Source of the DNA: XYD2-FULL-39-9 sp964561035
Lineage (GTDB): Bacteria > Patescibacteriota > Patescibacteriia > Magasanikbacterales > GWA2-37-8
Direction: 5' to 3'
NCBI GenBank assembly: GCA_964561035.1
Contig: CAZLNR010000036.1
Location: forward strand, 1 to 5,039
DNA length: 5,039 nucleotides
Numbering within the stretch: the first letter of the stretch is position 1; each line of letters begins with the position of its first letter. The translations under genes were made by a program, and so were the position numbers. The notes beneath the pieces were generated by a model that did not search any database, was not told where the DNA came from, and saw nothing but the letters and a program-made list of their open reading frames with translations. Below, one piece after another: positions 1 to 4,135 of this stretch.

Positions 1-263
1 AAAAGTATCTTTTCCGTAAAATCCGCAAATTCTGATTTCGATAAATCAGCCGTTGAGATATAATTAAGCAATACTTCGCCTGTTTTCTTGTTTGTTACCT
101 CTTCATACAATCCAAATTCATGTTTCATAAGCGTTTTAATCTCGTTCATGGAATATCCTGTATGGTCCGCAAGTATGCCAAAGATAACATGAATGTATTT
201 ATTCTGAGCCAGTGACCGCTTAACAGTAAACTCGCTTTGACATTTCGGACAGAGCATTTTCAT
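1..263 (-). CDS. NinB/Orf-like phage recombination protein (partial, C-terminus off the left edge)
   Basis: An open frame of 87 codons starts at ATG 263-261 and is still open at base 1. The ATG shares a base with the TAA of the preceding gene (TAATG), so translation is probably coupled; there is no clear Shine-Dalgarno sequence. A second ATG at codon 3 is possible. The protein has a lone CPKC pair at residues 5-8, then an RSLAQNK motif at 16-22, a helical stretch with LADHTGYS at 31-38, and an STADLSKSEFADF segment at 70-82. The order 'RSLxQN ... ST..L...EFa' resembles lambda NinB (Orf), a recombination mediator that helps load recombinase on SSB-coated single-stranded DNA. Placement just after a replication module fits this. 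Only one CxxC is visible, so zinc binding is not shown. The gene is real with high confidence; the NinB assignment is from motif memory and is moderate. Confidence 0.72.
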   Translation of the reverse strand, partial: MKMLCPKCQSEFTVKRSLAQNKYIHVIFGILADHTGYSMNEIKTLMKHEFGLYEEVTNKKTGEVLLNYISTADLSKSEFADFTEKIL

Positions 264-511
264 TAGTAATAAATATTAAATTCTTGATATTTCCCGTTTA
301 CAAATCCGAACGAATACCCGCCTATTTCATAAACCTCTTGGCTCACATACCAAACGTATTTATGCTGAACATAAAATACAGTTCCGTCTTCGTTCTTATA
401 TTCCACATCTATCCATTCTCCTATTTCATCAGATTTGATATTCAGAAAATTACATTTTTCTTTTTTAGAATACTCCTTGATTTCAAAATGTTCAACTTTC
501 CGTTTAATCAT
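263..511 (-). CDS. Hypothetical small phage protein, 82 aa
   Basis: The function is not recognised. The protein starts MIKRKVEHFEIKEY and is rich in aromatic residues, especially in the C-terminal half (HKYVWYV, GGYSFGFVNG, NIYY), which suggests a small beta-rich fold. It has no membrane segment or signal peptide. The open frame extends back to an ATG at 538, but I chose ATG 511-509: it is preceded by GAGGAG with an 8-nt spacer and forms an ATGA overlap with the stop of the upstream gene. The upstream ATG would give a 31-nt overlap and has no ribosome binding site. The gene ends in TAATG with the NinB-like gene, so it is part of the same operon. Its place between replication and recombination genes is the only hint of its role. 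Confidence 0.8.
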   Translation of the reverse strand: MIKRKVEHFEIKEYSKKEKCNFLNIKSDEIGEWIDVEYKNEDGTVFYVQHKYVWYVSQEVYEIGGYSFGFVNGKYQEFNIYY

Positions 512-693
512 TCTGCTTTCTCCTCGTTGAATAGACAAGGTTCAATTATAAAGTTATCTTTCTTTGCAGTTACAATTTTACCCTTCACTTTCAATTCGAT
601 CAGATCACCTTTGACAGATATCACCTCATAGAAATTGCCGGTATTAAATACATCGTGAATCATTAACGGCTTTGCGTAGTATGTTTTTTTCAT
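508..693 (-). CDS. Hypothetical small beta-rich protein, 61 aa
   Basis: The family is not recognised. The protein reads as alternating hydrophobic strands (FYEVISVKGDLIELKVKGKIVTAKKDNFII) with a C-terminal acidic tail, as in small SH3-like or barrel proteins common in phage early regions; this is inference from pattern only. The start is ATG 693-691. It has only a weak GGGA upstream, and that GGGA is part of the 3' arm of the GC-rich hairpin at 701-757, so initiation may be influenced by folding. The stop TGA forms an ATGA overlap with the next gene. There are no membrane segments and no catalytic motif visible. Confidence 0.75.
   Translation of the reverse strand: MKKTYYAKPLMIHDVFNTGNFYEVISVKGDLIELKVKGKIVTAKKDNFIIEPCLFNEEKAE
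520..525 (-). promoter_or_regulatory. Shine-Dalgarno GAGGAG that sets the start at 511
   Basis: On the minus strand GAGGAG lies 8 nt before ATG 511-509. It lies inside the end of the upstream gene and decides between this ATG and the in-frame ATG at 538. Confidence 0.8.
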
Positions 694-700
694 ATTAGAT

Positions 701-757
701 TTCCCGCTTCACCGCTTTACTTGAGATATCCCTAACTCTTTCAAGCGGCTGCGGGAA
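701..757 (-). promoter_or_regulatory. GC-rich hairpin between replication genes and downstream genes
   Basis: The arms 701-707 and 751-757 pair over 7 bp (TTCCCGC with GCGGGAA). After a small internal loop (708-711 against 749-750), 712-717 and 743-748 pair over 6 bp (CCGCTT with AAGCGG). The remaining loop is about 25 nt and includes GATATC. The 13 bp are strikingly GC-rich for this sequence. No T-tract follows on the minus strand, so it is not a standard intrinsic terminator. It ends 7 nt upstream of the ATG at 693 and may act in the mRNA on translation or stability, or as a DNA site. Confidence 0.6.
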
Positions 758-759
758 GA

Positions 760-1326
760 TTATTGTTTGAGTTTAAAATATTCAGCCGGGTAAAAAGCAG
801 TATTCCCGGATTCATCACGCAACAATATATTTTTATCATACATATTGTTTCTAACATATTCATCAATGATAGTATATTCTTTATTTAAAATGATATTAGG
901 AAATCCTTTTACGTATGTATAGCAAATAGCAATTCCGTAACCCATAATAGATTCATTATAATTAACCCTAGTTTCCGGCTCCTGTTTCTTTTCATGCTTA
1001 TAAAAAGTGCTGTAATCAGATAAATCAACATTCATAAACAAAGCAAATTCAGTAACCCCGAACTTCTTTTCCATTTTTGCTAAACGGATTCTTTTAATTG
1101 CCTCAAATGAAGTCATATTCATATTTTCAAATTCAGATATCCAAGCCTGCTTAGTTTCATTTGTATAATTCTCATTCTTACACAAAGCAAATGAAATCAA
1201 TTCATATTCAATTGCTGTCTTTTCCTGTAATGAGAATTGCGTTCTTGAGAGTGGATTCAATCCAGCTATTTTTTCTGAGGTCAAATCCTTTACTACTTCC
1301 GGCGTTATTGTTTGCAGACTTTCCAT
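760..1326 (-). CDS. Hypothetical replication-module protein, 188 aa (possible helicase-loader-like partner, by position only)
   Basis: I do not recognise this family with certainty. The start at ATG 1326-1324 is supported by AGAAGG about 11 nt upstream. The N-terminal 40 residues look unstructured. Residues about 40-90 look helical (ELISFALCKNENY, then FEAIKRIRLAKMEKKFG), and the C-terminal half has mixed strands and a charged linker (KHEKKQEPET). It directly follows the replisome organizer. In many phages the gene in this position (lambda P, DnaC-like) brings the helicase, so a loader or accessory role is possible; no Walker A motif or zinc finger is present, so an ATPase loader of the DnaC type is unlikely. 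Its first 119 nt overlap the end of the upstream gene in another frame, much more than any other overlap here. Confidence 0.8.
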   Translation of the reverse strand: MESLQTITPEVVKDLTSEKIAGLNPLSRTQFSLQEKTAIEYELISFALCKNENYTNETKQAWISEFENMNMTSFEAIKRIRLAKMEKKFGVTEFALFMNVDLSDYSTFYKHEKKQEPETRVNYNESIMGYGIAICYTYVKGFPNIILNKEYTIIDEYVRNNMYDKNILLRDESGNTAFYPAEYFKLKQ

Positions 1327-2017
1327 TTTTATAATTTCCTTCTATAATTTTTAAATAATTTTTAGGTGATTTAAATATCCAGTCAAAACTTACTTTAAAA
1401 TCATTTACTCTGCCAAGTAAAAAATCAGATCGTTTTATTTCTGTCAGTATCATTTCAAAATCAAAATTAGATTCATCATTTCTTGTTAAAATTTTCTTTT
1501 TTCTTTCATCCGTTATTGCTTTTATCTCAGGAAGTTTCATTTCCTTTGCAAAATTATTCCAATGACTAAGAATTAAATCAAAATCAATTTTTTTTTCGGT
1601 TGCCTTCAATTCAGTATCATTTTCTATTTCTATTTCAGTTTCTATTTCAGTTTCAGTTTCCATATGTTTAACATATGATTTAGATACTGTCTTACCATTT
1701 TTTTGCTCTTTCTTTACTTTTAAGCTGTTTTTAGTGCTTTCTCTGTTTTCCTTGCGACTTAAAGAATATGCTTTACGTCTTTCAGCTTCATTTCGTAACC
1801 GTTCATTAAAATATTTACCGGCTATGACAGTAAATTTACAATATATGTCTTCATCATATGATTTACATATGTTTAACATATCTTTTTCAGATAATTCATA
1901 CTTCTGATGCTGTAAACAAAGCAGCCGGATATATTTTCCAACCTGTTCATCTGACATTGTGAATGTACCGGAAAGAAAATCATTTGAATAAAATAAGAAT
2001 GCCGGATCTTTAGCCAT
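1208..2017 (-). CDS. Phage replisome organizer, DUF1376/YdaU-like, 269 aa
   Basis: This is the likely replication initiator of the element. Residues 1-85 (MAKDPAFLFYSNDFLSGTFT, then MSDEQVGKYIRLLCLQHQK) have the typical start of phage DUF1376-like replication proteins: a winged-helix-type DNA-binding domain with a 'lump' of basic residues behind it (80-112). A Glu-rich linker at 120-133 is encoded by a hexanucleotide repeat. Residues 143-229 carry the C-terminal replisome pattern: HWNNFAKEMKLP, ITDERKKKILTR, SDFLLGR, FDWIFKSPKNYLKIIEGNY. Conserved sequence ends at EGNY (229), and residues 231-269 lie wholly in the overlap with the next gene. The start at 2017 has CGGGGGA about 9 nt upstream and follows the 57-residue gene by 2 nt. 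Two clusters of 11-bp repeats inside the gene suggest it carries its own origin, as lambda O does. Binding of those repeats by this protein is inference. Confidence 0.9.
   Translation of the reverse strand: MAKDPAFLFYSNDFLSGTFTMSDEQVGKYIRLLCLQHQKYELSEKDMLNICKSYDEDIYCKFTVIAGKYFNERLRNEAERRKAYSLSRKENRESTKNSLKVKKEQKNGKTVSKSYVKHMETETEIETEIEIENDTELKATEKKIDFDLILSHWNNFAKEMKLPEIKAITDERKKKILTRNDESNFDFEMILTEIKRSDFLLGRVNDFKVSFDWIFKSPKNYLKIIEGNYKNGKSANNNAGSSKGFDLRKNSWIESTLKNAILITGKDSN
1621..1660 (-). repeat. Imperfect hexanucleotide tandem repeat (GAAACT/GAAATA)
   Basis: On the minus strand about six hexamers of GAAACT or GAAATA follow each other in frame and encode alternating Glu-Thr and Glu-Ile. The minus strand is purine-rich here. 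The tract abuts repeat cluster A (1661-1682), so it could be an unwinding region as well as a flexible acidic linker; the first is inference. Confidence 0.8.
1661..1682. repeat. Iteron cluster A, two 11-bp repeats
   Basis: The plus strand reads CATATGTTTAA (1661-1671) then CATATGATTTA (1672-1682), two 11-mers in tandem. Bases 1661-1677 also form an odd palindrome, CATATGTT-T-AACATATG. Sixteen bases (1661-1676) recur exactly at 1866-1881. The same two 11-mers occur in cluster B in the opposite order. On the minus strand this cluster is read as codons S-Y-V-K-H-M. Confidence 0.8.
1855..1887. repeat. Iteron cluster B, two 11-bp repeats plus a degenerate third
   Basis: The plus strand reads CATATGATTTA (1855-1865), CATATGTTTAA (1866-1876) and a weaker CATATCTTTTT (1877-1887). 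The minus-strand reading is D-M-L-N-I-C-K-S-Y-D, so the CATATGTTTAA unit is in a different frame from that in cluster A. Conservation is therefore at the DNA level. The 11-bp period is about one helical turn. Confidence 0.8.
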
Positions 2018-2019
2018 AA

Positions 2020-2193
2020 TTATATTCCCCCGTCATATAAATCAATATCTTCTAAAAATACTTCGGCTGTTGTTGCTAAGTCTTTCATCATTTCAAAATC
2101 TTTTATTGCCTGATCAAAATATTTTTCAGGATAAACTCTGTGAATTGTAATCCATTGTTCCTGATCGATTGAATACAATACTTTTACTTTCAT
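2020..2193 (-). CDS. Hypothetical small protein, 57 aa, first gene of the replication module
   Basis: The function is not recognised. The frame opens at ATG 2193-2191 (MKVKVLYSIDQEQWITIHRV) and ends at TAA 2022-2020, two bases before the ATG of the replisome organizer. The N-terminal half looks like two beta strands; the C-terminal half is a helix with an acidic end (FEMMKDLATTAEVFLEDIDLYDGGI). Its last codons (GAC GGG GGA) supply the ribosome binding site of the next gene, so the two are tightly linked. The ATG overlaps the TGA of the 44-codon ORF upstream (ATGA) and lies 19 nt after the structured RNA. It has no Shine-Dalgarno sequence of its own, which makes coupling or control by the upstream structure plausible. 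Confidence 0.8.
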   Translation of the reverse strand: MKVKVLYSIDQEQWITIHRVYPEKYFDQAIKDFEMMKDLATTAEVFLEDIDLYDGGI

Positions 2194-2324
2194 AGTTTTA
2201 TATAAATAGAAAATTCCATATCTCTAAGAACTAACACTACCGCCGTAACAGTAGGATTATACCTCGCAGTATAATCATTCTTAGAAATATGGAATCTTAT
2301 ATTTTTTAAAGTCTTATTGTTCAT
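2190..2324 (-). CDS. Possible 44-aa ORF coextensive with the structured RNA
   Basis: A frame opens at ATG 2324-2322 (MNNKTLKNIRFHISKNDY) and runs uninterrupted through the whole inverted-repeat structure to TGA 2192-2190, which forms an ATGA overlap with the next gene. The junction matches the pattern of the operon and argues for a gene. Against it, there is no ribosome binding site, the product resembles nothing I know, and a frame this long can stay open by chance in such sequence. It may be a real peptide, a palindromic element inserted in frame into a small gene, or a chance frame. Confidence 0.35.
   Translation of the reverse strand: MNNKTLKNIRFHISKNDYTARYNPTVTAVVLVLRDMEFSIYIKL
2213..2295 (-). 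ncRNA. Structured RNA element with a nearly gapless three-way junction
   Basis: In the minus-strand RNA, P1 pairs 2295-2278 with 2230-2213 over 18 continuous base pairs including one G-U. P2 is 2276-2255: GAUUAUAC, loop UGCGAG, GUAUAAUC, 8 bp. P3 is 2254-2231: CUACUGUUAC, loop GGCG, GUAGUGUUAG, with 6 bp, one C-U mismatch and 3 bp. Only base 2277 is unpaired at the junction. All four G-U pairs would be A-C mismatches in plus-strand RNA, so the minus-strand transcript is the folded molecule. It lacks hammerhead core bases and matches no class I can name. It ends 19 nt before the ATG at 2193. Candidates are a cis-regulatory leader of the replication genes, a processed small RNA, or a mobile palindromic element. 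Confidence 0.65.
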
Positions 2325-2379
2325 ACGGCTTTTTTGTTATTTTCAATTTAACACAATTAGATTTAAAAGTAAATACATA
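2325..2379 (-). other. Short AT-rich spacer upstream of the structured element
   Basis: The 186-nt stretch 2194-2379 is the only long gap between confident genes. Besides the structured RNA and the 44-codon ORF, it holds this AT-rich spacer. I see only an 11-codon ATG frame starting at 2378 and no convincing -35/-10 pair or Bacteroidota-type TTTG/TAnnTTTG promoter, although a promoter for the replication genes would be expected near here. Confidence 0.4.
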
Positions 2380-2712
2380 TTATTCTTCTTTATTAACTAT
2401 ACCGTTTATAATATTTAAAGCTATGCTATAAAGCCAACTGCTCCCCTCTACATATAATCTTGGTGACTTCCATGGCTTTGCTTCTCTTACTATTTCGGGA
2501 TCTATTCCGGGAATATCAACCTCAATGTTTCTTACTCCCGGGCTTTTAAAAATAAAAGAATACCAACCCCTGTCAGTATCTCCATTCGGATAACGTTCAA
2601 AAGTAAATTCTATTGGTTTTAAATCTTCTATTAAATACTCTGCTACCTTAACAGCATTTTCTTCTTTTGTATTAATTTGCGGTTCCGTTCCCGGATTTAT
2701 TATAATGTTCAT
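2380..2712 (-). CDS. Conserved-looking hypothetical phage protein, 110 aa
   Basis: The protein has the shape of a soluble alpha/beta domain: an N-terminal strand (MNIIINPGTEP), a helix at about 18-31 (ENAVKVAEYLIEDL), then strands around FTFERYPN, WYSFIFKSPG and IEVDIPGID. It ends with SPRLYVEGSSWLYSIALNIINGIV. I recall phage proteins of unknown function with the same IIINPG start and LYVDGSSWLY-like end, but no activity is known to me. The ATG at 2712 follows the TAA of the 32-aa ORF after one base. It has no Shine-Dalgarno sequence; its leader (TTTTATCTAAACTAAA) loosely resembles the motif before the genes at 3228 and 4341. Confidence 0.85.
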   Translation of the reverse strand: MNIIINPGTEPQINTKEENAVKVAEYLIEDLKPIEFTFERYPNGDTDRGWYSFIFKSPGVRNIEVDIPGIDPEIVREAKPWKSPRLYVEGSSWLYSIALNIINGIVNKEE

Positions 2713-2713
2713 T

Positions 2714-2812
2714 TTAGTTTAGATAAAATTTAAAAAATAAATATTCGTCTCCGAACTGAATAGACAGCAGAAATGTATCTGCGGTCCTGAGCGTGTTAAT
2801 TTGGTTTGTCAT
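2714..2812 (-). CDS. Mini-gene, 32 aa
   Basis: A 32-codon frame begins at ATG 2812-2810 (MTNQINTLRTADTF) and ends at TAA 2716-2714. The ATG overlaps the TGA of the membrane-anchored protein gene (ATGA), and the stop lies one base before the next ATG, so it fills the gap exactly. The product ends in an aromatic-rich segment (DEYLFFKFYLN). There is no Shine-Dalgarno sequence, so coupling would be needed. Its first 17 bases are repeated at 3267-3283. Function unknown. Confidence 0.5.
   Translation of the reverse strand: MTNQINTLRTADTFLLSIQFGDEYLFFKFYLN
2796..2812 (-). repeat. 17-bp direct repeat, copy 2
   Basis: ATGACAAACCAAATTAA on the minus strand is identical to 3267-3283. Here it forms the stop-start junction and first codons of the 32-aa mini-gene. 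Confidence 0.7.
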
Positions 2813-3228
2813 ATTACTATACTTGACTTATCAATCACAATATAATTACCATGAAATAAATCTTCCTTTATCATCCAAATTAAATCTTCCTTGTTATCCA
2901 ATTTTACTCTAACTGAATTTTCCTGAATTTGAATTATGCGAACCTCATTCACTTCTTTTGTGTGAATATTCTGCAAAATGAAAACATCACCTACTCTAAG
3001 TTCATAATGCCTTAAACCATACTTTGTTGATTCCTTAATTTTATCAAGGTTACAATCCAGTTTAATTACCTTTAATTTTAATTCAAATAATTCTTGATCT
3101 AAATCATAGTGTTTATCGTATCTTGTATAAGTTGTTCGAACTTCACTTTGTAAATCATAAATTTTGTAAAACGCCACTGCAAATAATATTAAAACAGATA
3201 CCACATAAATAAAGGTTAGTGTTTCCAT
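2809..3228 (-). CDS. Membrane-anchored hypothetical protein, 139 aa
   Basis: One membrane helix at residues 4-22 (LTFIYVVSVLILFAVAFYK) is followed by a probable coiled coil at about 25-66 with heptad-like Leu/Ile spacing (DLDQELFELKLKVIKL). A C-terminal beta-rich domain spans 72-139 (YELRVGDVFILQNI, VRIIQIQENSVRVKLD, LIWMIKEDLF). The layout suggests an inner-membrane protein with most of its mass on one side; the second domain looks like a small barrel. I do not recognise the family. There is no Shine-Dalgarno sequence; the ATG has the shared leader motif (3237-3255) 8 nt upstream. The stop overlaps the next ATG. Confidence 0.8.
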   Translation of the reverse strand: METLTFIYVVSVLILFAVAFYKIYDLQSEVRTTYTRYDKHYDLDQELFELKLKVIKLDCNLDKIKESTKYGLRHYELRVGDVFILQNIHTKEVNEVRIIQIQENSVRVKLDNKEDLIWMIKEDLFHGNYIVIDKSSIVI

Positions 3229-3236
3229 TGATTTAA

Positions 3237-3255
3237 TTTGTTTAAGTTTTATAAA
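3237..3255 (-). promoter_or_regulatory. AT-rich leader motif before the gene at 3228
   Basis: On the minus strand TTTATAAAACTTAAACAAA lies exactly 8 nt before the ATG. It differs by one A from the motif at 4350-4367, which is also 8 nt before an ATG. It could be a -10-containing promoter with a very short leader, or a translation leader in place of a Shine-Dalgarno sequence. Confidence 0.5.
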
Positions 3256-3266
3256 TAAATTTTTGT

Positions 3267-3283
3267 TTAATTTGGTTTGTCAT
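3267..3283 (-). repeat. 17-bp direct repeat, copy 1
   Basis: ATGACAAACCAAATTAA on the minus strand, identical to 2796-2812. Here it encodes the last residues and stop of the membrane peptide (read as AAT GAC AAA CCA AAT TAA), a different frame use from copy 2. Confidence 0.7.
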
Positions 3284-3362
3284 TTTCAGCGATGAGTAAG
3301 ATTAGAAAAATGATAAGACCGATAAGTACTGCTAATACAAATATCCCGAGTATGAGTATCAT
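3267..3362 (-). CDS. Single-pass membrane mini-protein, 31 aa
   Basis: A 31-codon frame begins at ATG 3362-3360 (MILILGIFVLAVLIGL) and ends at TAA 3269-3267. Residues 2-25 are almost all Ile, Leu, Val, Phe, Ala or Gly, a full membrane helix, followed by a short polar tail (ENDKPN). AAGGAG lies 5 nt before the ATG, and the ATG overlaps the TGA of the previous gene (ATGA); these two signals make it a confident gene despite its size. It precedes another membrane protein gene, so the two may act together at the cell membrane, but this is inference. Small phage membrane peptides may alter host membrane proteins or holin timing; nothing here selects one role. Confidence 0.8.
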   Translation of the reverse strand: MILILGIFVLAVLIGLIIFLILLIAENDKPN

Positions 3363-3625
3363 GACATCTCCTTGATTATTTTTCTGAGGATTTGTTTTCG
3401 TTTTTCGATTCCGTCTGTATCAACCGGAAACCAAAAGACAGTGTAAACTATCGGCTCACGTATATTCAATTCCGGGAAATCCGATATATCGCTTTCCCCA
3501 CAAACAACTTTTATTGCAGCACAAAAACAAGGTACATACTCTTTCTTTAAAAAATCTTTATCCTCAAACCACTTCAACATCTTTTTATAAATTTCCAATC
3601 TTTGTTTTGCTGTTTTGTTATTCAT
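3359..3625 (-). CDS. Hypothetical phage protein, 88 aa
   Basis: An N-terminal helix (MNNKTAKQRLEIYKKMLKWFED) is followed by a Cys-containing segment (VPCFCAAIKVVCGES, Cys near residues 33, 35 and 42), then FPELNIREP, a VFWFPVD strand and a basic C-terminal helix (KRKQILRKIIKEM). The order 'CxC ... FPEL ... P ... FWFP ... R..L' resembles small uncharacterised proteins often seen in phages of Bacteroidota-like hosts, without a known activity. Three Cys are too few for a clear zinc site. GAGGAG 8 nt before ATG 3625-3623 supports the start; the gene overlaps its upstream neighbour by 8 nt and the downstream one by ATGA. Confidence 0.82.
   Translation of the reverse strand: MNNKTAKQRLEIYKKMLKWFEDKDFLKKEYVPCFCAAIKVVCGESDISDFPELNIREPIVYTVFWFPVDTDGIEKRKQILRKIIKEMS
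3368..3373 (-). promoter_or_regulatory. Shine-Dalgarno AAGGAG of the 31-aa membrane peptide
   Basis: AAGGAG on the minus strand is 5 nt before ATG 3362-3360, inside the end of the preceding gene. It is the main evidence that the mini-gene is translated. Confidence 0.8.
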
Positions 3626-3809
3626 AGCTGATACTCCTCAGATATAACAGCGATTCATTATTCTTGTTATTTTCCCAATCGGATAAATATTCAAATGCTG
3701 ACCTTTCGTAATACTCTCTCATTAATTCTTTCCGTCTTTGATTTTCTTTCTGTAGCCGGTACGCTGCAATGTAGTGTTTTATATTGATTATTTTGTGCAG
3801 GATTTTCAT
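3618..3809 (-). CDS. Hypothetical basic helical protein, 63 aa
   Basis: The N-terminal half is strongly basic and helical (MKILHKIINIKHYIAAYRLQKENQRRKELMREYYERSAF, given here as a description of residues 1-39 with Lys/Arg clustering at 20-31). The C-terminal part is polar (DWENNKNNES). Such a composition would suit nucleic-acid binding or a protein inhibitor, but no family is recognised. GGAGGGA 5 nt upstream supports ATG 3809-3807, which overlaps the stop of the previous gene (ATGA). Confidence 0.78.
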   Translation of the reverse strand: MKILHKIINIKHYIAAYRLQKENQRRKELMREYYERSAFEYLSDWENNKNNESLLYLRSISYE

Positions 3810-4135
3810 TTTAATCCCTCCGCAAGTTTGGTAACTTTAAGCCTATTCCTTATTCCGCATTGGTTTTTCAAATAATCTTCAATTGCATCTAAGTCAGGAA
3901 AACTATAAATCGGGTCACATTCAATTCTGAAATCAATATATTTTCTTTCCTCTTCATATTCGACTTCAAAAAGGTCTGTTTTGTTGTTTATAATTTCTCG
4001 TTCATTCCATCGACCTATTCCCTTTAGTAGCCATTTATTATCATCCGTCTCCCAAACCAATGGGGCTCCCGCCTCCATATACGAATATCCTGTCCTATAA
4101 TCATTCTTTAATTTTACTGATTTAATATTTTTCAT
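3806..4135 (-). CDS. Hypothetical protein, 109 aa
   Basis: A soluble, probably alpha/beta protein with several Trp residues (VWETDDNKWLLKG, GRWNERE), a strand-rich middle (DLFEVEYEEERKYIDFRIE), a helix (DLDAIEDYLKNQCG) and a basic end (RNRLKVTKLAEGLK). I do not recognise the family. ATG 4135-4133 has an ideal Shine-Dalgarno (AGGAGGT at 4140-4146, 4 nt away), the strongest in the window along with 4458-4464. It overlaps the final TGA of the interrupted HTH gene (ATGA), and its ribosome binding site is embedded in the last codons of that gene. Confidence 0.85.
   Translation of the reverse strand: MKNIKSVKLKNDYRTGYSYMEAGAPLVWETDDNKWLLKGIGRWNEREIINNKTDLFEVEYEEERKYIDFRIECDPIYSFPDLDAIEDYLKNQCGIRNRLKVTKLAEGLK

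Larger units (their letters stand above)
1621..1887. other. Candidate replication origin inside the replisome organizer gene
   Basis: The region combines two iteron clusters about 190 bp apart with an adjacent AT-rich, strand-asymmetric hexamer tract, all inside an initiator-type gene. Lambda ori lies in O, and lactococcal phage origins lie in their replisome organizer genes, in the same way. The repeats are seen directly; origin function is inference. Confidence 0.5.

Noticed and set aside
512..538. The longer start (ATG at 538) for the gene ending at 263
   Set aside because: It has no ribosome binding site and a long overlap; ATG 511 has GAGGAG at 8 nt and an ATGA junction.
284..631. A 115-codon open frame on the plus strand
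   Set aside because: It lies antisense to two well-supported minus-strand genes with ATGA/TAATG junctions and a Shine-Dalgarno sequence. Its Phe-rich product is typical of the reverse of Lys-rich coding.
841..860. A possible third iteron cluster (CATATTGTTT...AACATAT) in the 188-aa gene
   Set aside because: The spacing and the CATATG core are broken; in AT-rich coding sequence this degree of similarity is expected by chance.
2205..2230. Intrinsic terminator formed by P1 and the following T-rich bases
   Set aside because: The stem base is A-T-rich, the hairpin is branched and long, and the T-run is interrupted (TTTTCTATTT); a terminator is not excluded, but the signal is weak.
2343..2378. 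An 11-codon ATG frame right after the 110-aa gene
   Set aside because: Very short, without a start signal or a stop-start junction with the next gene.
3242..3283. A 13-codon ORF (MTNQIKQKFIYKT)
   Set aside because: It lies partly inside the membrane-peptide gene, has no ribosome binding site, and its start is explained by the 17-bp repeat.
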